Numbered from the stretch's first letter, positions 31,262-40,907 are shown. The stretch: DNA of 64,000 nt from Hyphomicrobiales bacterium (GCA_930633495.1 CAKNFJ010000002.1:62001-126000); one strand, 5' to 3'. Made by a program: numbers and translations. Notes: generated by a model not told the origin, from the sequence alone.

Positions 31262-32881
31262 ATGCATCCTTTTCGCTTTTCGTCGTCTGAGCGGCCGACC
31301 CGCATCGCCAAGGCGCTGACCCGCGCCTTCGAGGCCAGCGGGCATCCCTTCCCGCATTCGAAGATCCGCGAGGCCACCGCGGTGATGTTCGGCTATCGCA
31401 ACTGGAACGACCTTCTCGGGCAGGTGGGGAAGCATTCCCTCACCGCCCTCGATCAGGATGTTTCCTCTGCTGAAGCGGATGCGCGCCGTGTACGCTACAT
31501 CGCGTCGTTGAAGACCTCACTCGGGGCGCCGGCCGCTGCGATCGCTGCTGTCGTCGACCAGGTTGGACCGAGCTCGTCGGCCAAGAAGCCTGGCGACTTG
31601 AAGGGCGGCGCCTGGCAGGAGACGATTGAGCGGCTTGCTCGCGGCTTCGAAGCGATGTCGTTCAACCTTTCGCCAGTCTCCGAGAAGGAGCTCCAGGGCT
31701 TCGAATTCTGGGTCAAGCGTGCCAGGGGAGAGCGCCTGCGCGGCCTCGCTCTGCCCGATCAGTATGGATATCGCCTGCTGACGGGGGAGGATGGATCACT
31801 GAAGTTCGTGTCCCTTCCCTTGCATGCCCCAGGGAGCGAGGACGATGCCGAATTCGACGGCGGCGAATTTTTGGGGCGGATGCTGCAGAAGGCGGGTCTT
31901 CTCTCTTCAGAGGTCCCGCCCAGCTCGGTGAACGTGCCCTATATTCGCGAGACACTTTCGCGGCTGGATGGGAAGGCAGTGCAGCTGCTGCAGGCTGTGC
32001 GTTCCTTCGATACCCGAGCCTACGACTTGGCCCGTTCCCTGCCGAATACCTCCGCCTTCCGCGCCGCGGTGGAGGAGGCCCCAATGTTGGGAGCTGTCCT
32101 GACCCATAGGGCCCACGCGGAGGCCAATCATTACGACTACCCGAATGATCCCACGACCTCCTCGAATCCGCTTCAGGCCTTCGCCGCCCAGGCTGAGGCG
32201 TTCGCGGCCAAGAGGTGGCAGGGTCTGGAGTTTGATCCCCTGCGCGCGCAAGCAGTCATTGGGGCGGTCGGTCGGGTCGTTGTGCTCCACGATCTCGGCT
32301 TGCTGCCTTGGCACATCGCGTTCCTGTCTTATGCTCCGGATGATGCGCTGCCGAAAACGCCAGGCCAGATGAAAGCAGCGATGGGTTTCATCGAGGCGGC
32401 AACGGATCTTTTCGGCGAGGGGATGATCGCGCCCCACGACTTTTATCGTGAGTTCGAGGAGCGCCATGGCAATGACTGGGCGAGGATCGATACCCTCAGG
32501 GGTAAGATCTTTGGGCTGTCGCTCTACGCCTCCGAGATCGGAGATTGCGTAGCAGCCCAGTTCATCGCTGAATCGGGCGAGGTGCCGGAGGAGGACGGCA
32601 ACGACAAATGGGGCGTTGGGCGCGCGATCTTTGCCTCTCTCGCCGCGGGCAAGGGCTTCTCAGAGGCGCTTGAAATGAAGGCTCAGTGGGACGATGACCT
32701 CGAAGCGGATGTGGGAGATCGCTTTGCGGCGCTCCGATCGAAGCTTCTGCCCGAATGGGCCGCCGACCTGTCGGTGACGGAACTGCTCGCTCGCTTCGGT
32801 TTTGAGCCTGACCATAACGGGCCGGAGCCCATCCTCATCCGGACGACTCCGAGCCTCGAAGCGACGGGGCTGCGCCTCTGA
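31262..32881 (+). CDS. Large plasmid-type hypothetical protein, 539 aa
   Basis: ATG 31262 with GGAGATCGGGACC upstream. The N-terminal ~60 residues (RPTRIAKALTRAF, then FGYRNWNDLL) form a helical module that I have seen at the start of many alphaproteobacterial plasmid proteins. The rest is helical and acidic with no catalytic signature. Single-gene unit. Confidence 0.8.
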   Translation: MHPFRFSSSERPTRIAKALTRAFEASGHPFPHSKIREATAVMFGYRNWNDLLGQVGKHSLTALDQDVSSAEADARRVRYIASLKTSLGAPAAAIAAVVDQVGPSSSAKKPGDLKGGAWQETIERLARGFEAMSFNLSPVSEKELQGFEFWVKRARGERLRGLALPDQYGYRLLTGEDGSLKFVSLPLHAPGSEDDAEFDGGEFLGRMLQKAGLLSSEVPPSSVNVPYIRETLSRLDGKAVQLLQAVRSFDTRAYDLARSLPNTSAFRAAVEEAPMLGAVLTHRAHAEANHYDYPNDPTTSSNPLQAFAAQAEAFAAKRWQGLEFDPLRAQAVIGAVGRVVVLHDLGLLPWHIAFLSYAPDDALPKTPGQMKAAMGFIEAATDLFGEGMIAPHDFYREFEERHGNDWARIDTLRGKIFGLSLYASEIGDCVAAQFIAESGEVPEEDGNDKWGVGRAIFASLAAGKGFSEALEMKAQWDDDLEADVGDRFAALRSKLLPEWAADLSVTELLARFGFEPDHNGPEPILIRTTPSLEATGLRL

Positions 32882-32980
32882 CGCTGTCGCGCGGTGGACG
32901 GCGCCACCACCGATCGTCCGCCGCGCTTGTCGTTTGCTGTCGGCCGAGTACAGGATCAGCAAACAATCCTTGAGGACCCC

Positions 32981-33364
32981 ATGGTCGATCATCACTATAC
33001 CGTCGTCGGCCGCTGGCCGTTCCCGCCCGAGATGCCGGGCCACGATCGATCCGAGCCCGCGACGCCGGAAGACGCCGAGAAAATCAGGCGGCTTTCGCGT
33101 CCGCATGTTTCCAACCGCGCGGAGCTGGACGAAGAGGTCAGCATCAACCTGGTCATGCGAGATTGCGGCCGCTGGCGTCCGAACACCGCCAAGTGGGAAA
33201 GCTTCGACTGGAAGGTGCCCGGCGACAAGCTTCACGCCGCAATGAAGGCAGATCGGGCTGAGCACGCGAAACGCGTCGCCGACCTGAAGAGCGGCCTGGC
33301 CAAGCTCAGCCCCGATGAGCTCGAAGCCTTGGAGTATCATGGCTTCCAACCGCCGGGGGCGTGA
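32981..33364 (+). CDS. Hypothetical protein, 127 aa
   Basis: ATG 32981 after TTGAGGACCCC; the AATCCTTG octamer overlaps this site. Sequence MVDHHYTVVGRWPFPPEMPG, then a charged helix. Small cytoplasmic protein of unknown role. A frame open further upstream is not supported by a ribosome site. Confidence 0.68.
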   Translation: MVDHHYTVVGRWPFPPEMPGHDRSEPATPEDAEKIRRLSRPHVSNRAELDEEVSINLVMRDCGRWRPNTAKWESFDWKVPGDKLHAAMKADRAEHAKRVADLKSGLAKLSPDELEALEYHGFQPPGA

Positions 33365-33890
33365 GGATCAGCGCGCTGATTGCCGATCTGGCGCGCCGGA
33401 TTTGCTCCGCCTTTCCAGAGCCTTCTGAGAAGATGTTCAGAGCGTTTGCCGATCCCGTTTGCCGATCTCGGCTCGACGGTGCGGCTTTCGTCGCCTCGCG
33501 ATAGCCTGATCGAGGCCAGCAGCAAAACAGGACCCCAGCACGATCCTGGGCTAAAACCGCGCGTCGACAGCTGCCCGTACACCCGATCCTATATCGAGCC
33601 CGAGGCCAGCCGATACGCGCAGATCGTTGACATCGAACGCGGCAAGCCGGCATCGATGATGAAGGAGATCCCTCGGTCGCGCTCTATCACACCCTTCACC
33701 ACAAGGTCGACTTCGGAGACACGCTCCGAGAGGTGGTGCTGGATCGTCAGCAGTCGCTTGGCCCAAGAATGTGAGCAGCGGCCTTTCGCATCGGAGGGTG
33801 ATGCTCGGTCGCTGGTTCGAGGGCGCCGACCGCTAAGGGTAAATCCGGTCGGACGCAGTGGCAGATGGGCCATAGGCCAAATTTGGGTTT
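33365..33890. pseudogene. Gene-poor stretch, possibly decayed coding DNA
   Basis: About 530 bases with no intact gene. Pieces such as SRYAQIVDIERGKPAS, then (another frame) VALYHTLHHKVDFGD and MLGRWFEGADR read like protein broken by frameshifts. It lies just upstream of a transposon-gene remnant, so it may be flanking debris of an old insertion. Low certainty. Confidence 0.35.
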
Positions 33891-33896
33891 TCCATC

Positions 33897-33925
33897 TTGA
33901 AAGCACCAATGAAGTGCTTTATATT
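33897..33925 (+). promoter_or_regulatory. Strong promoter with internal operator dyad
   Basis: TTGAAA (33897-33902), 17-base spacer, TATATT (33920-33925). AAAGCAC (33900-33906) and GTGCTTT (33914-33920) form a perfect 7-bp dyad across the spacer and both boxes, ideal for a repressor. The predicted start is at or within a base or two of the ATG at 33932, so the message may be leaderless. Confidence 0.72.
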
Positions 33926-33931
33926 CCGGCT

Positions 33932-34396
33932 ATGATTTCGAAGCTGCAGACCACGATGGCACTCGTGCTGTCGCCGTCCCCCGAGGAGCGCAGGGCTCTC
34001 GATGCAACCCTCGCCGCCTATCGGCGAGCCATGGAAATCCTCGACGGGACGAAGGGCGCCAACCTCGTTGCGCTGCACGAGGAGGCTTACGAGGAGATCC
34101 GCGCCCAGACCGGGCTACCGTCTCGCATGGCGACACTCGCCTTGCGTGATCATAGCCGGCGCGCGGGGGGAGCTCCGATCAACGACATACCGCTAGATTC
34201 CAAGCTGTTCTCGATCAAGGGCGCGGAGAGTGTGAGCATCTCAACCGTCGCGGGGCGCGTCGTCGTTCCCTACTCGGTCGACGGCTATCGCAGCGGCTGG
34301 GATGATTTCGCTGAAGCTCGGCTGTGGTTCACCGAGTCGTCCATCAATGTTCTCGTCGGTGTTCAAGCCGGCCTGCATCCTCAGAAGGAGAGCACG
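33932..34396 (+). pseudogene. TnpB-like N-terminal remnant, in frame with PspA
   Basis: 155 codons starting MISKLQTTMALVLSPSPEER. It matches the N-terminal portion of IS200/IS605-type TnpB proteins: an A-AYRRAMEIL helix, LHEEAYEEIRAQTGLPSRMA, then the beta-rich DSKLFSIKGAESVSISTVAGR and VVPYSVDGYRSGWDDFAEAR. The RuvC nuclease and zinc-ribbon halves are absent. There is no stop before the PspA ATG at 34397, so a TnpB(N)-PspA fusion of 368 residues could be made. Whether it is dead debris or a domesticated domain is unknown. Confidence 0.72.
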
Positions 34397-35038
34397 ATGT
34401 CGAATGAAGGAATTCTCGCCCGCCTTGGGCGAGTCATTGCCGGTGTCGTCAACAACGCCGTTGATGCAGCAGAGGGTGCCAACCCCACAGCGGTCGCGCA
34501 GCAGGCGGTGCGCGAGATTGAGAAGATCGCCGAGGAAGCCCGTGCTGCGCTTGGTGTCGCCATTGCGGCCGGCCATCGCCTCAAAGCAAAGGCGGATGAT
34601 CTTGACGCTGAAATCCGTGATCTCGACGAGAAGATCAGGACCGGCCTGGAAAAGGGTCGCGACGATCTCGCACGCGCTGCCACCGGCGTTCAGATCGATT
34701 TGGAGGCTCAGCGGAAGGCGCTGTCCAAGGCGATTGCCGAGAACGCAGGCGAGGTCGATGAAGCCGAGGCGACACTGCGCAGCATCGCATCCGCGCGCGC
34801 CGACGCGATGAAGCGCCTGGAAGACGCCAAGCGCGCCGAGCGGGCAGTCTCGGCCCCGGCGACGCCTTCGCAACGTAATGACCAGCGGCTCGCTGCGGCA
34901 CTCGCCGTTGTCGAACGCGTGACCGGTGTGCCGCCCAAGCCGCTGGAGGGCGCTTCCGAAGTCGAAGAGCTCGGACGGATACAGCGCGAGGACGCGATCG
35001 AGGCCAGGCTCAAAGCCTTCAAGGAAGGACAGCGCTGA
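34397..35038 (+). CDS. PspA/IM30 (phage-shock protein A) family protein
   Basis: 213 residues from ATG 34397, which has a strong AGAAGGAG site. N-terminal amphipathic helix MSNEGILARLGRVIAGVVNN, then long coiled coil with the family-type spacing (LEKGRDDLARAA). PspA proteins form ESCRT-III-like membrane-protecting assemblies. It is the first canonical gene of a three-gene operon (TGATG overlap with 35038-35688) and is preceded in frame by the TnpB remnant. Confidence 0.85.
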   Translation: MSNEGILARLGRVIAGVVNNAVDAAEGANPTAVAQQAVREIEKIAEEARAALGVAIAAGHRLKAKADDLDAEIRDLDEKIRTGLEKGRDDLARAATGVQIDLEAQRKALSKAIAENAGEVDEAEATLRSIASARADAMKRLEDAKRAERAVSAPATPSQRNDQRLAAALAVVERVTGVPPKPLEGASEVEELGRIQREDAIEARLKAFKEGQR

Positions 35039-35688
35039 TGACCTCAATCATCCAGCCGGGCACCGGGCCCTTCTGGGTGGCGCTCATGGTGGTGGCCGGC
35101 CTCGGGCTCGTCGAGCTCGTGTCGGTCCTGCTCGGAGCTTCGGCCTCTGGCCTGTTCGACGACGGCATTGGTCATCACGGGCCAGGGGAAAGCGAGGCCG
35201 GCCTACTCGGGGGCTGGATGTCCTGGCTCAACGCCGGCGGCGTACCAATCCTTGTCCTCGGGGTGATCCTGCTTTCGGCCTTCGCGGTCTTCGGCTTCGC
35301 CATCCAGGGAGTGGCTTTGACCTTCATGCGTCCGCTGCCTGTCTTCCTAGCCGTGCCGTTCGCGCTCGTGCTGGCCGTTCCTGCGACACGGTTGCTGAGC
35401 CGCGGCCTCGCCAGGATCATCCCGAGGGACGAGACCTCTGCACTTAGCCAGGAAGAATTCATCGGCCTGGTCGGTACGGTGACGCTCGGGCCGCTCGATC
35501 AGGGGCAGCCCGGTTCTGTCCGCGTGAAGGACCGTCACGACAACCTTCACCTCCTGCGCGCGCAGGCCGCGCCAGGTCACATCATCCAGACTGGAGCCGT
35601 CGTCCTTATCGTCGACGGAGCCGACGGATTGTTTCAGGCCATTCCCGCTCCGCAGGAACTTGGCCACACAGATAGCCACGGGGGCTGA
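35038..35688 (+). CDS. YqiJ/NfeD-like membrane protein with OB domain
   Basis: 216 residues. Three hydrophobic segments (about 10-30, 65-95 and 100-120) are followed by a soluble beta-rich domain (GLVGTVTLGPLDQGQPGSVR ... VVLIVDG) of the NfeD/OB type. Length and position before a flotillin match the yqiJ-yqiK pair. It probably anchors or organises the flotillin at the inner membrane. Start overlaps the PspA stop (TGATG). Confidence 0.82.
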   Translation: MTSIIQPGTGPFWVALMVVAGLGLVELVSVLLGASASGLFDDGIGHHGPGESEAGLLGGWMSWLNAGGVPILVLGVILLSAFAVFGFAIQGVALTFMRPLPVFLAVPFALVLAVPATRLLSRGLARIIPRDETSALSQEEFIGLVGTVTLGPLDQGQPGSVRVKDRHDNLHLLRAQAAPGHIIQTGAVVLIVDGADGLFQAIPAPQELGHTDSHGG

Positions 35689-35690
35689 TC

Positions 35691-37400
35691 ATGGATTTCG
35701 TTTCTCTGGGAATTATCGCTGGCGTCATCGTTACGGCGCTCGTCGTGATTGGCGTCATCATGACGTCCCTCTACACCCGCGCAACTCGCGACAAGGCCTA
35801 TGTCCGTACCGGTCTCGGCGGCAAGAAGGTCGTGCTCGACGGCGGCTCGGTCATTCTGCCGATCTTCCACTCCTATTCTTGGGTATCGCTCAGCACGCTG
35901 CGCCTCGAGGTGAAACGGGCTGAGAACGAGTCTCTCATCACCAAGGACCGGATGCGGGCGGATATCACCGCCGAGTTCTATGTCCGCGTGAAGCCGGATG
36001 CGGAAAACATCGCGCTCGCAGCTCAGACGTTGGGCGATCGCACGAACGACGCCGACGCCCTCAAGGCGCTGGTCGAAGCGAAGTTCGTCGATGGCCTGCG
36101 TTCGGTTGCCGCCACGATGTCGCTGCGCGACCTGCAGGAGCAGCGCGCCGAATTCGTGAAGTCGGTTCAGGCGGCCGTGGCGCATGACCTCCAGTCGAAC
36201 GGTCTCGAACTGGAATCGGTCTCGCTGACCAGGCTCGACCAGACCGATATCAAGCATTTCAATCCGAACAACACCTTCGACGCCGAAGGTCTGACCGCGC
36301 TGACCAAGATCACCGAGGAGCGCAAGCGCGAGCGTAACCAGATCGTTCGTGACAACGAGGTGGAGATCGCGACCAAGGACCGCGAGGCTTCGCTCCGGCG
36401 CCTCACCATCGAGCGCGAGCAGCGCGATGCGGAGCTGACGCAGGAGCGCGACATCGCCAACAAGACTGCCGAGACCCGGGCTGAAGCCGCCAAGGCCGAG
36501 CAGCTCGCGCGACTGGCAGAGGAAACCGCCCGTCTCGATGCCGAGCGCGGCATCGCCGAGCGCGATTCCGAGGCGCGCCAAGCCCGCGAATCCGCCCGGA
36601 TCGCCGCGGAACGTGGCATCGCAGAGCGTGAGGCCGAGGCCCGGAAGATCACCGAGACTGCCCGCATCGAGGCCGCTATCGCGGTCGCGCAGAAGACCGA
36701 GGAAGAGCAGGCGGCGCGTGCGAAGGCCGATGCGGCCAAGGCCAGCGCCATCACCGCCGAGGAACAGGTGACCACCGCGCGTGATGTCGAGATCGCCGAG
36801 CGTGCCAAGCGCATCGCCGTGATCGACGCCCGTAAGGAGGCCGAGCAGCAGGCGACGGCTGTTACCGTCAAGGCCGAAGCCGAACGTCAGGCTGCCGAGG
36901 ACCTCGCTGCCGCAGTCAAGATTCAGGCGGAAGCCGAGGCCGAGGCAGCGAAGATCCGCGCCACCGGCGTCATCGAGCTCGGCGAAGCGGAGGCGCGGGC
37001 CGAACGCGCCAAGAACGAAGCGCGTAACGCGCTCGCCGGCAACATCATCGATTTCGAGCTGGCGAAGGCACGCGTGGAAATCGTCCCGCAGGCTCTGGCC
37101 CAGGCGATGAAGCCGATCGAGAAGATCTCGGATATCCGCATCTTCAGCGCCGGCGGGCTTTTGGGGTCACTCGGCCACAGCACGGGTGAGCAGAACGGAA
37201 ATCCGGTGGGCGATCTGTCGAGCCAGCTGCTGAGCTTCACGGCGCAGAAGCCGATCCTCGACGAGATCCTGTCACAGGCGGGCTTCAAGGGCGCCGACCC
37301 GACGCAGGCACTCCTGGCGGCTTCGGTGGGCGGTGGCGCCGCCGGAGCTCGTCATGCCGTGTCTCCGCCCGCTGGGGATCTGAAACCGGCTAGCAAATAG
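35691..37400 (+). CDS. Flotillin-like SPFH protein, YqiK type
   Basis: 569 residues. N-terminal membrane hairpin (FVSLGIIAGVIVTALVVIGV), then an SPFH/Band-7 domain (YVRTGLGGKKVVLDGG ... FYVRVKPDAENIA). Next comes a very long Ala/Glu-rich coiled coil (~residues 200-450, many EA/RA repeats) and a C-terminal tail. Flotillins scaffold membrane microdomains. The length matches YqiK. Third gene of the PspA-YqiJ-YqiK operon, two bases after the previous stop. Confidence 0.9.
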   Translation: MDFVSLGIIAGVIVTALVVIGVIMTSLYTRATRDKAYVRTGLGGKKVVLDGGSVILPIFHSYSWVSLSTLRLEVKRAENESLITKDRMRADITAEFYVRVKPDAENIALAAQTLGDRTNDADALKALVEAKFVDGLRSVAATMSLRDLQEQRAEFVKSVQAAVAHDLQSNGLELESVSLTRLDQTDIKHFNPNNTFDAEGLTALTKITEERKRERNQIVRDNEVEIATKDREASLRRLTIEREQRDAELTQERDIANKTAETRAEAAKAEQLARLAEETARLDAERGIAERDSEARQARESARIAAERGIAEREAEARKITETARIEAAIAVAQKTEEEQAARAKADAAKASAITAEEQVTTARDVEIAERAKRIAVIDARKEAEQQATAVTVKAEAERQAAEDLAAAVKIQAEAEAEAAKIRATGVIELGEAEARAERAKNEARNALAGNIIDFELAKARVEIVPQALAQAMKPIEKISDIRIFSAGGLLGSLGHSTGEQNGNPVGDLSSQLLSFTAQKPILDEILSQAGFKGADPTQALLAASVGGGAAGARHAVSPPAGDLKPASK

Positions 37401-37582
37401 GGGACGCGTCCACAGCCGGAGACCACGCTGCACCTCAGCCATATCGGGACGCTCTCCCAGGCGTCTCGAACATCTGCTTGTCCAGTCCCCCGGCGTCCGT
37501 TGACGTCGACGACTCCACCAACTTCGTGTGGGTACCTGATCAAAGGCCACTACGAGCGACAAGCGGCTGGCTGGCCAGGTGA

Positions 37583-38341
37583 TCACAGGCACGAGCCGAG
37601 ATGTAAATTCGGCAGTGCCTCGTACCATTCCTTGTAACAAGGCTTCCTCTGTTCCAGGTTCCGCACATGCGCCCTGGCCATTACGGCTTCAGTCGGAGGC
37701 AATCCCATGCTGAGGGCTTCGCGGAAAGCTTCGTAGGAACCGATCGCCCACTCTGGGTCGATCAGCACCCGCGTGTGGCCCCAATAGAAGATCCCCGCCG
37801 CATTCTCTGAATCAAGTTCCAGACCTTCTCGGAAGAGCTTTTCGGCTTCGTCAGGTGCTTTCACGAGCAGCTTCGCATAGCCTTTTTCAAAGAGCAGTCG
37901 AGCCTGCGCCCTTCTCTCCTCAACAAGGCACGGAAGGGTCTCCCGGGCTGTGTAGGGGCGCAGCATCTGGTGTTTGAGACGGTATTCTCCGACCGCGAAG
38001 GCCAAGCCATTGGCGGTGCTGAAGCGATATCGCCATAGGTCTGCGCGCGGCGCGGCAACCCACAGCGGCATGCCGTCAGCAAACAGCTCCAGAACGAACA
38101 GGTCCCCGGATTGAGTAAGCGACTTGAGCAGGAAGAGCTGCTCTCTGACGGTCGAGAGATAGATGCTGAGACGGCTTCGATCGCTGTAGACGGTGACCTC
38201 CGGTGGCACATGCGCGTACTGCGTCCCGGCTGGAATCTCGCACCGCTCCGCCTGTTCCGCGCGGGCGCCGGAGGCAGCCACAAGGGCAAGAAGCCCCGCC
38301 ATCGCGGCCGCAATCTGCGAGATCGCTCGCGTCCTCCTCAT
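37583..38341 (-). CDS. Exported hypothetical protein, TPR-like
   Basis: 252 residues with a signal peptide (AMAGLLALVAASGARAEQ). Mature N-terminus has a Cys-containing beta region. The C-terminal half (KAPDEAEKLFREGLELDSENAAGIFYWG) looks like tetratricopeptide helices. Start overlaps the stop of 38338-39156 by ATGA, so the two periplasmic proteins are coupled. Confidence 0.75.
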   Translation of the reverse strand: MRRTRAISQIAAAMAGLLALVAASGARAEQAERCEIPAGTQYAHVPPEVTVYSDRSRLSIYLSTVREQLFLLKSLTQSGDLFVLELFADGMPLWVAAPRADLWRYRFSTANGLAFAVGEYRLKHQMLRPYTARETLPCLVEERRAQARLLFEKGYAKLLVKAPDEAEKLFREGLELDSENAAGIFYWGHTRVLIDPEWAIGSYEAFREALSMGLPPTEAVMARAHVRNLEQRKPCYKEWYEALPNLHLGSCL

Positions 38342-39156
38342 TGGGGCGAACACGTCACATCGTAGGCGGTCGGATAGGTCCTGTTGGTGTAGTTGATAAA
38401 GCTCTCTCCCTCCGACATATGCTCCGTGTTCTCGATGCACACCTTCCCGCAGCTCTGCCATTTGAAGCTGATTTGCACACCTGGGCAGGACTGCAGGAAC
38501 TTGGATGCCAGCTGTTCGGAGCTTTTCCCGAGCTCCTTCACCGTGATGCATCCAGCTGGGTTCGGGGGGCAGACGATCGGCGGCTTGCCCCCGCGTTCAC
38601 TGCGCTTGCTTGGATCTCTCGCCGCAGATGCCGGGGCGGGCGGCAGCTTCTGGGCGTCGCCCGCCTTCTTGAAGGGGTTTTCGGCTGGCAGCTTCACGGC
38701 GTCCTTCTGACCAGAGTACAGCTTGTCGATCATTCGATCGTACTCTTTCTGGATGTCGCCGGACTGGCCTTGGAATATGTCCTTGGCCGCGGATGTGCCC
38801 GCCGGTAGCGGGTCGCAAATCCAATACCATCCGGGATAAACGATTCCTCGCACTACGCCGTTTGAGCAATTCGCCTGAGCCTCCTCTTTGGTGCGGAATT
38901 CCTTTGAATGGTTCGCCTTTGCGGCTTTGCATTGCCAAACCGGCGAGCACCCAGGAAGCGAATATTTACCGAAGCCCGCCAGGCAGTTGGCCTTCGCGAG
39001 CTCCTCAGTGGCGAATATCGATTTTCCATCCGAGCGGATACACAGCGGCAGCAGCTCGACCGCCTGCTCTTGGGTTTGGCCGAGCAGGTCACCGGGCGCC
39101 GCCATCAGAACCAGGAATAGGCCTAGTCCCCACGGTGATAGGCTGTGACCACGCAT
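38338..39156 (-). CDS. Exported Cys-rich hypothetical protein
   Basis: 272 residues;ATG 39156 after GAGGAA. Signal peptide around GLGLFLVLMAAPGDLLGQ. Repeated cysteines in two similar N-terminal units (KANCLAGFGKYSLPGCSPVW and QANCSNGVVRGIVYPGWYWI) suggest disulfide-bonded modules; the C-terminus has SCPGVQISFKWQSCGKVC. Part of the minus-strand envelope operon 40891 to 37583. Confidence 0.75.
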   Translation of the reverse strand: MRGHSLSPWGLGLFLVLMAAPGDLLGQTQEQAVELLPLCIRSDGKSIFATEELAKANCLAGFGKYSLPGCSPVWQCKAAKANHSKEFRTKEEAQANCSNGVVRGIVYPGWYWICDPLPAGTSAAKDIFQGQSGDIQKEYDRMIDKLYSGQKDAVKLPAENPFKKAGDAQKLPPAPASAARDPSKRSERGGKPPIVCPPNPAGCITVKELGKSSEQLASKFLQSCPGVQISFKWQSCGKVCIENTEHMSEGESFINYTNRTYPTAYDVTCSPQ

Positions 39157-39178
39157 TTCCTCGGACGCCTTTAAGCGG

Positions 39179-40891
39179 TCAGAACGGCAGAGTCGGTATC
39201 GTCGCATCGGCCTGGACGTCGATGAGCGCCTCGACCACCAGCGCCTGCTCCGTCGGCGCTACCCGGCCCAGTTTCGCCTCGATCTTCTTGACGTTCACGA
39301 GCACGCTCTGGGTCTGCTTCGGATCCGCCAGGATGGCCTTCGCCTTAACGATGGCCTCGTCGATCTCCTTCCCGAACTCGACCTTCGAGTGCTCCTGCAG
39401 AGCCTGGACCAGCTGGGTGTTGAGCGCGGCCGTAAGAAGCGACCAGAGCTGATTGTCGATCGCCCGCGTCAGCTTGATGTCGGCCAGCGTGAGAGATCGT
39501 CCGTCGGCGGCCGGCGTCGGGAGGGTCGTCAACCAGACTGTCCCCTTGGCGTCGAATATCCGCCCCGGGATACTCGCTTTGAACTTCGCGCCCACGGCGA
39601 GCCTGTCGCCGCTGGGATAGATCTCGACCTCATCCACATCGACCTTTACGGCTCCCGCGGCCGTGTCGACGACGATCGGCTTCTTTGCGAGCTGGGCCTT
39701 GAGCTGATCGTTCACCACCTTGTTGATCGTGGGATAGTCCGCCGACAGCGGGAGAGCGACCGACAGCATCCCCGCCGGATCAGCAATCGGCGTGTTCTTG
39801 GGCAGAGGCCCGGCCGATCCTGTCTCTCCCTTCTGGGTCGACGCGGCGATGTCCGCATCCAGCCGAGAGAGCAAGCGGACGCCGGCGTCCTCGGCGATGA
39901 TTCCTGGGCTCGCGAGAGCCCGTGGCGTCACGTTGAGGAACATCGGGGGCATGCCCTTCTGCGCCGGCAGCGCGATGGACTGCTTCTGCCACACCTTCCC
40001 AAGAGCATTCTGAACAGGCTCGCAGCGGATCTTCGAATTGATGTCGGCGATCTGGGCGTTCAGCGCCGCCTGAATATGTGGGGTCAGCAGATTTCCGACC
40101 GGAAGGTTCCATGGGCCGATGCAAAAGCCCAGCCCGAAGGGCAGGTCCAAGCAGTTTCGGCCGACAGCCTCGATGGCCGCGGCATCGCCCCAGGCGAAGC
40201 TGGCTGCCGGATTGATGATGCGAGGGCAGAATTTCTCGTCGAGAGCGACTTGGCCAGAAACGTTGGCGACGAAGGAGCCGGAGATCGCTTTCCGATGGAT
40301 GCTCAGTGCATCGGCGATTGCGCCATTCGGCCCTGCGCCGCCGCTGAATTGGACCGGTATCGAGATCGCGATTCCGTCACCTGCCCTGCCGACCTCGATC
40401 GAACCGTTTCGGCCGGCGGCGAGGTCCCAATCTATGTCGAGGCACCCCCTGAAGATCGTCCGTCCGAGGGCGCTGAGATCCCTGCACGCTATGCGTTCGC
40501 GGCCGCTCATCGGCTGTGCGAACTTGTCGGCGGTCTTGTTCGCGGCGTCCTTCAAGGCCTGATAGGGCAGCAACACGCTCGGCTGGATGGTGCTCCGACG
40601 CGGTTCGAAGGACGCGACGGTGGCCCTCCTGGACGGCTGCTCGGAGTAGGTCCTCTCCCAGGACCTGTACCAGTCCCAGGCGACGTACCCCGCTCCAATC
40701 CCCATAACACCAAGAACCCCGAGGAGGACCTTGTTGAATCCGCTCTTCGGTGCCGGCGGATTCGAGGTCAGGGGCGTCGCCGGGCCCCTTTCGATGGCCT
40801 CACGGCTTTCTCGCCCGTTGAACTGTGTGCCCTGGCCTCGGAGGCGCGATCTATCTGCTGGGTCGTTTGTGTCAGAGTCATCGTGTGCCAT
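39179..40891 (-). CDS. DUF4403 family membrane-anchored protein
   Basis: 570 residues. A short cytoplasmic Pro-rich N-terminus, one transmembrane helix (VLLGVLGVMGIGAGYVAW, about 55-72), then a large extracytoplasmic beta domain typical of DUF4403 (SIEVGRAGDGIAISIPVQFS; later SVALPLSADYPTINKVVND). Function of the family is unknown. First gene of the envelope operon; a perfect hairpin sits just before its ribosome site AGGGG. Confidence 0.8.
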   Translation of the reverse strand: MAHDDSDTNDPADRSRLRGQGTQFNGRESREAIERGPATPLTSNPPAPKSGFNKVLLGVLGVMGIGAGYVAWDWYRSWERTYSEQPSRRATVASFEPRRSTIQPSVLLPYQALKDAANKTADKFAQPMSGRERIACRDLSALGRTIFRGCLDIDWDLAAGRNGSIEVGRAGDGIAISIPVQFSGGAGPNGAIADALSIHRKAISGSFVANVSGQVALDEKFCPRIINPAASFAWGDAAAIEAVGRNCLDLPFGLGFCIGPWNLPVGNLLTPHIQAALNAQIADINSKIRCEPVQNALGKVWQKQSIALPAQKGMPPMFLNVTPRALASPGIIAEDAGVRLLSRLDADIAASTQKGETGSAGPLPKNTPIADPAGMLSVALPLSADYPTINKVVNDQLKAQLAKKPIVVDTAAGAVKVDVDEVEIYPSGDRLAVGAKFKASIPGRIFDAKGTVWLTTLPTPAADGRSLTLADIKLTRAIDNQLWSLLTAALNTQLVQALQEHSKVEFGKEIDEAIVKAKAILADPKQTQSVLVNVKKIEAKLGRVAPTEQALVVEALIDVQADATIPTLPF

Positions 40892-40907
40892 GCCCCTACC
40901 CCTTGGT

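Noticed and set aside
33380..33931. N-terminal extension of the TnpB-PspA frame
   Set aside because: The frame is open but its residues are not protein-like, and a strong promoter with the start at 33932 lies inside it.
35634..36581. Minus-strand frame opposite the flotillin
   Set aside because: Antisense shadow of the SPFH domain and coiled coil.
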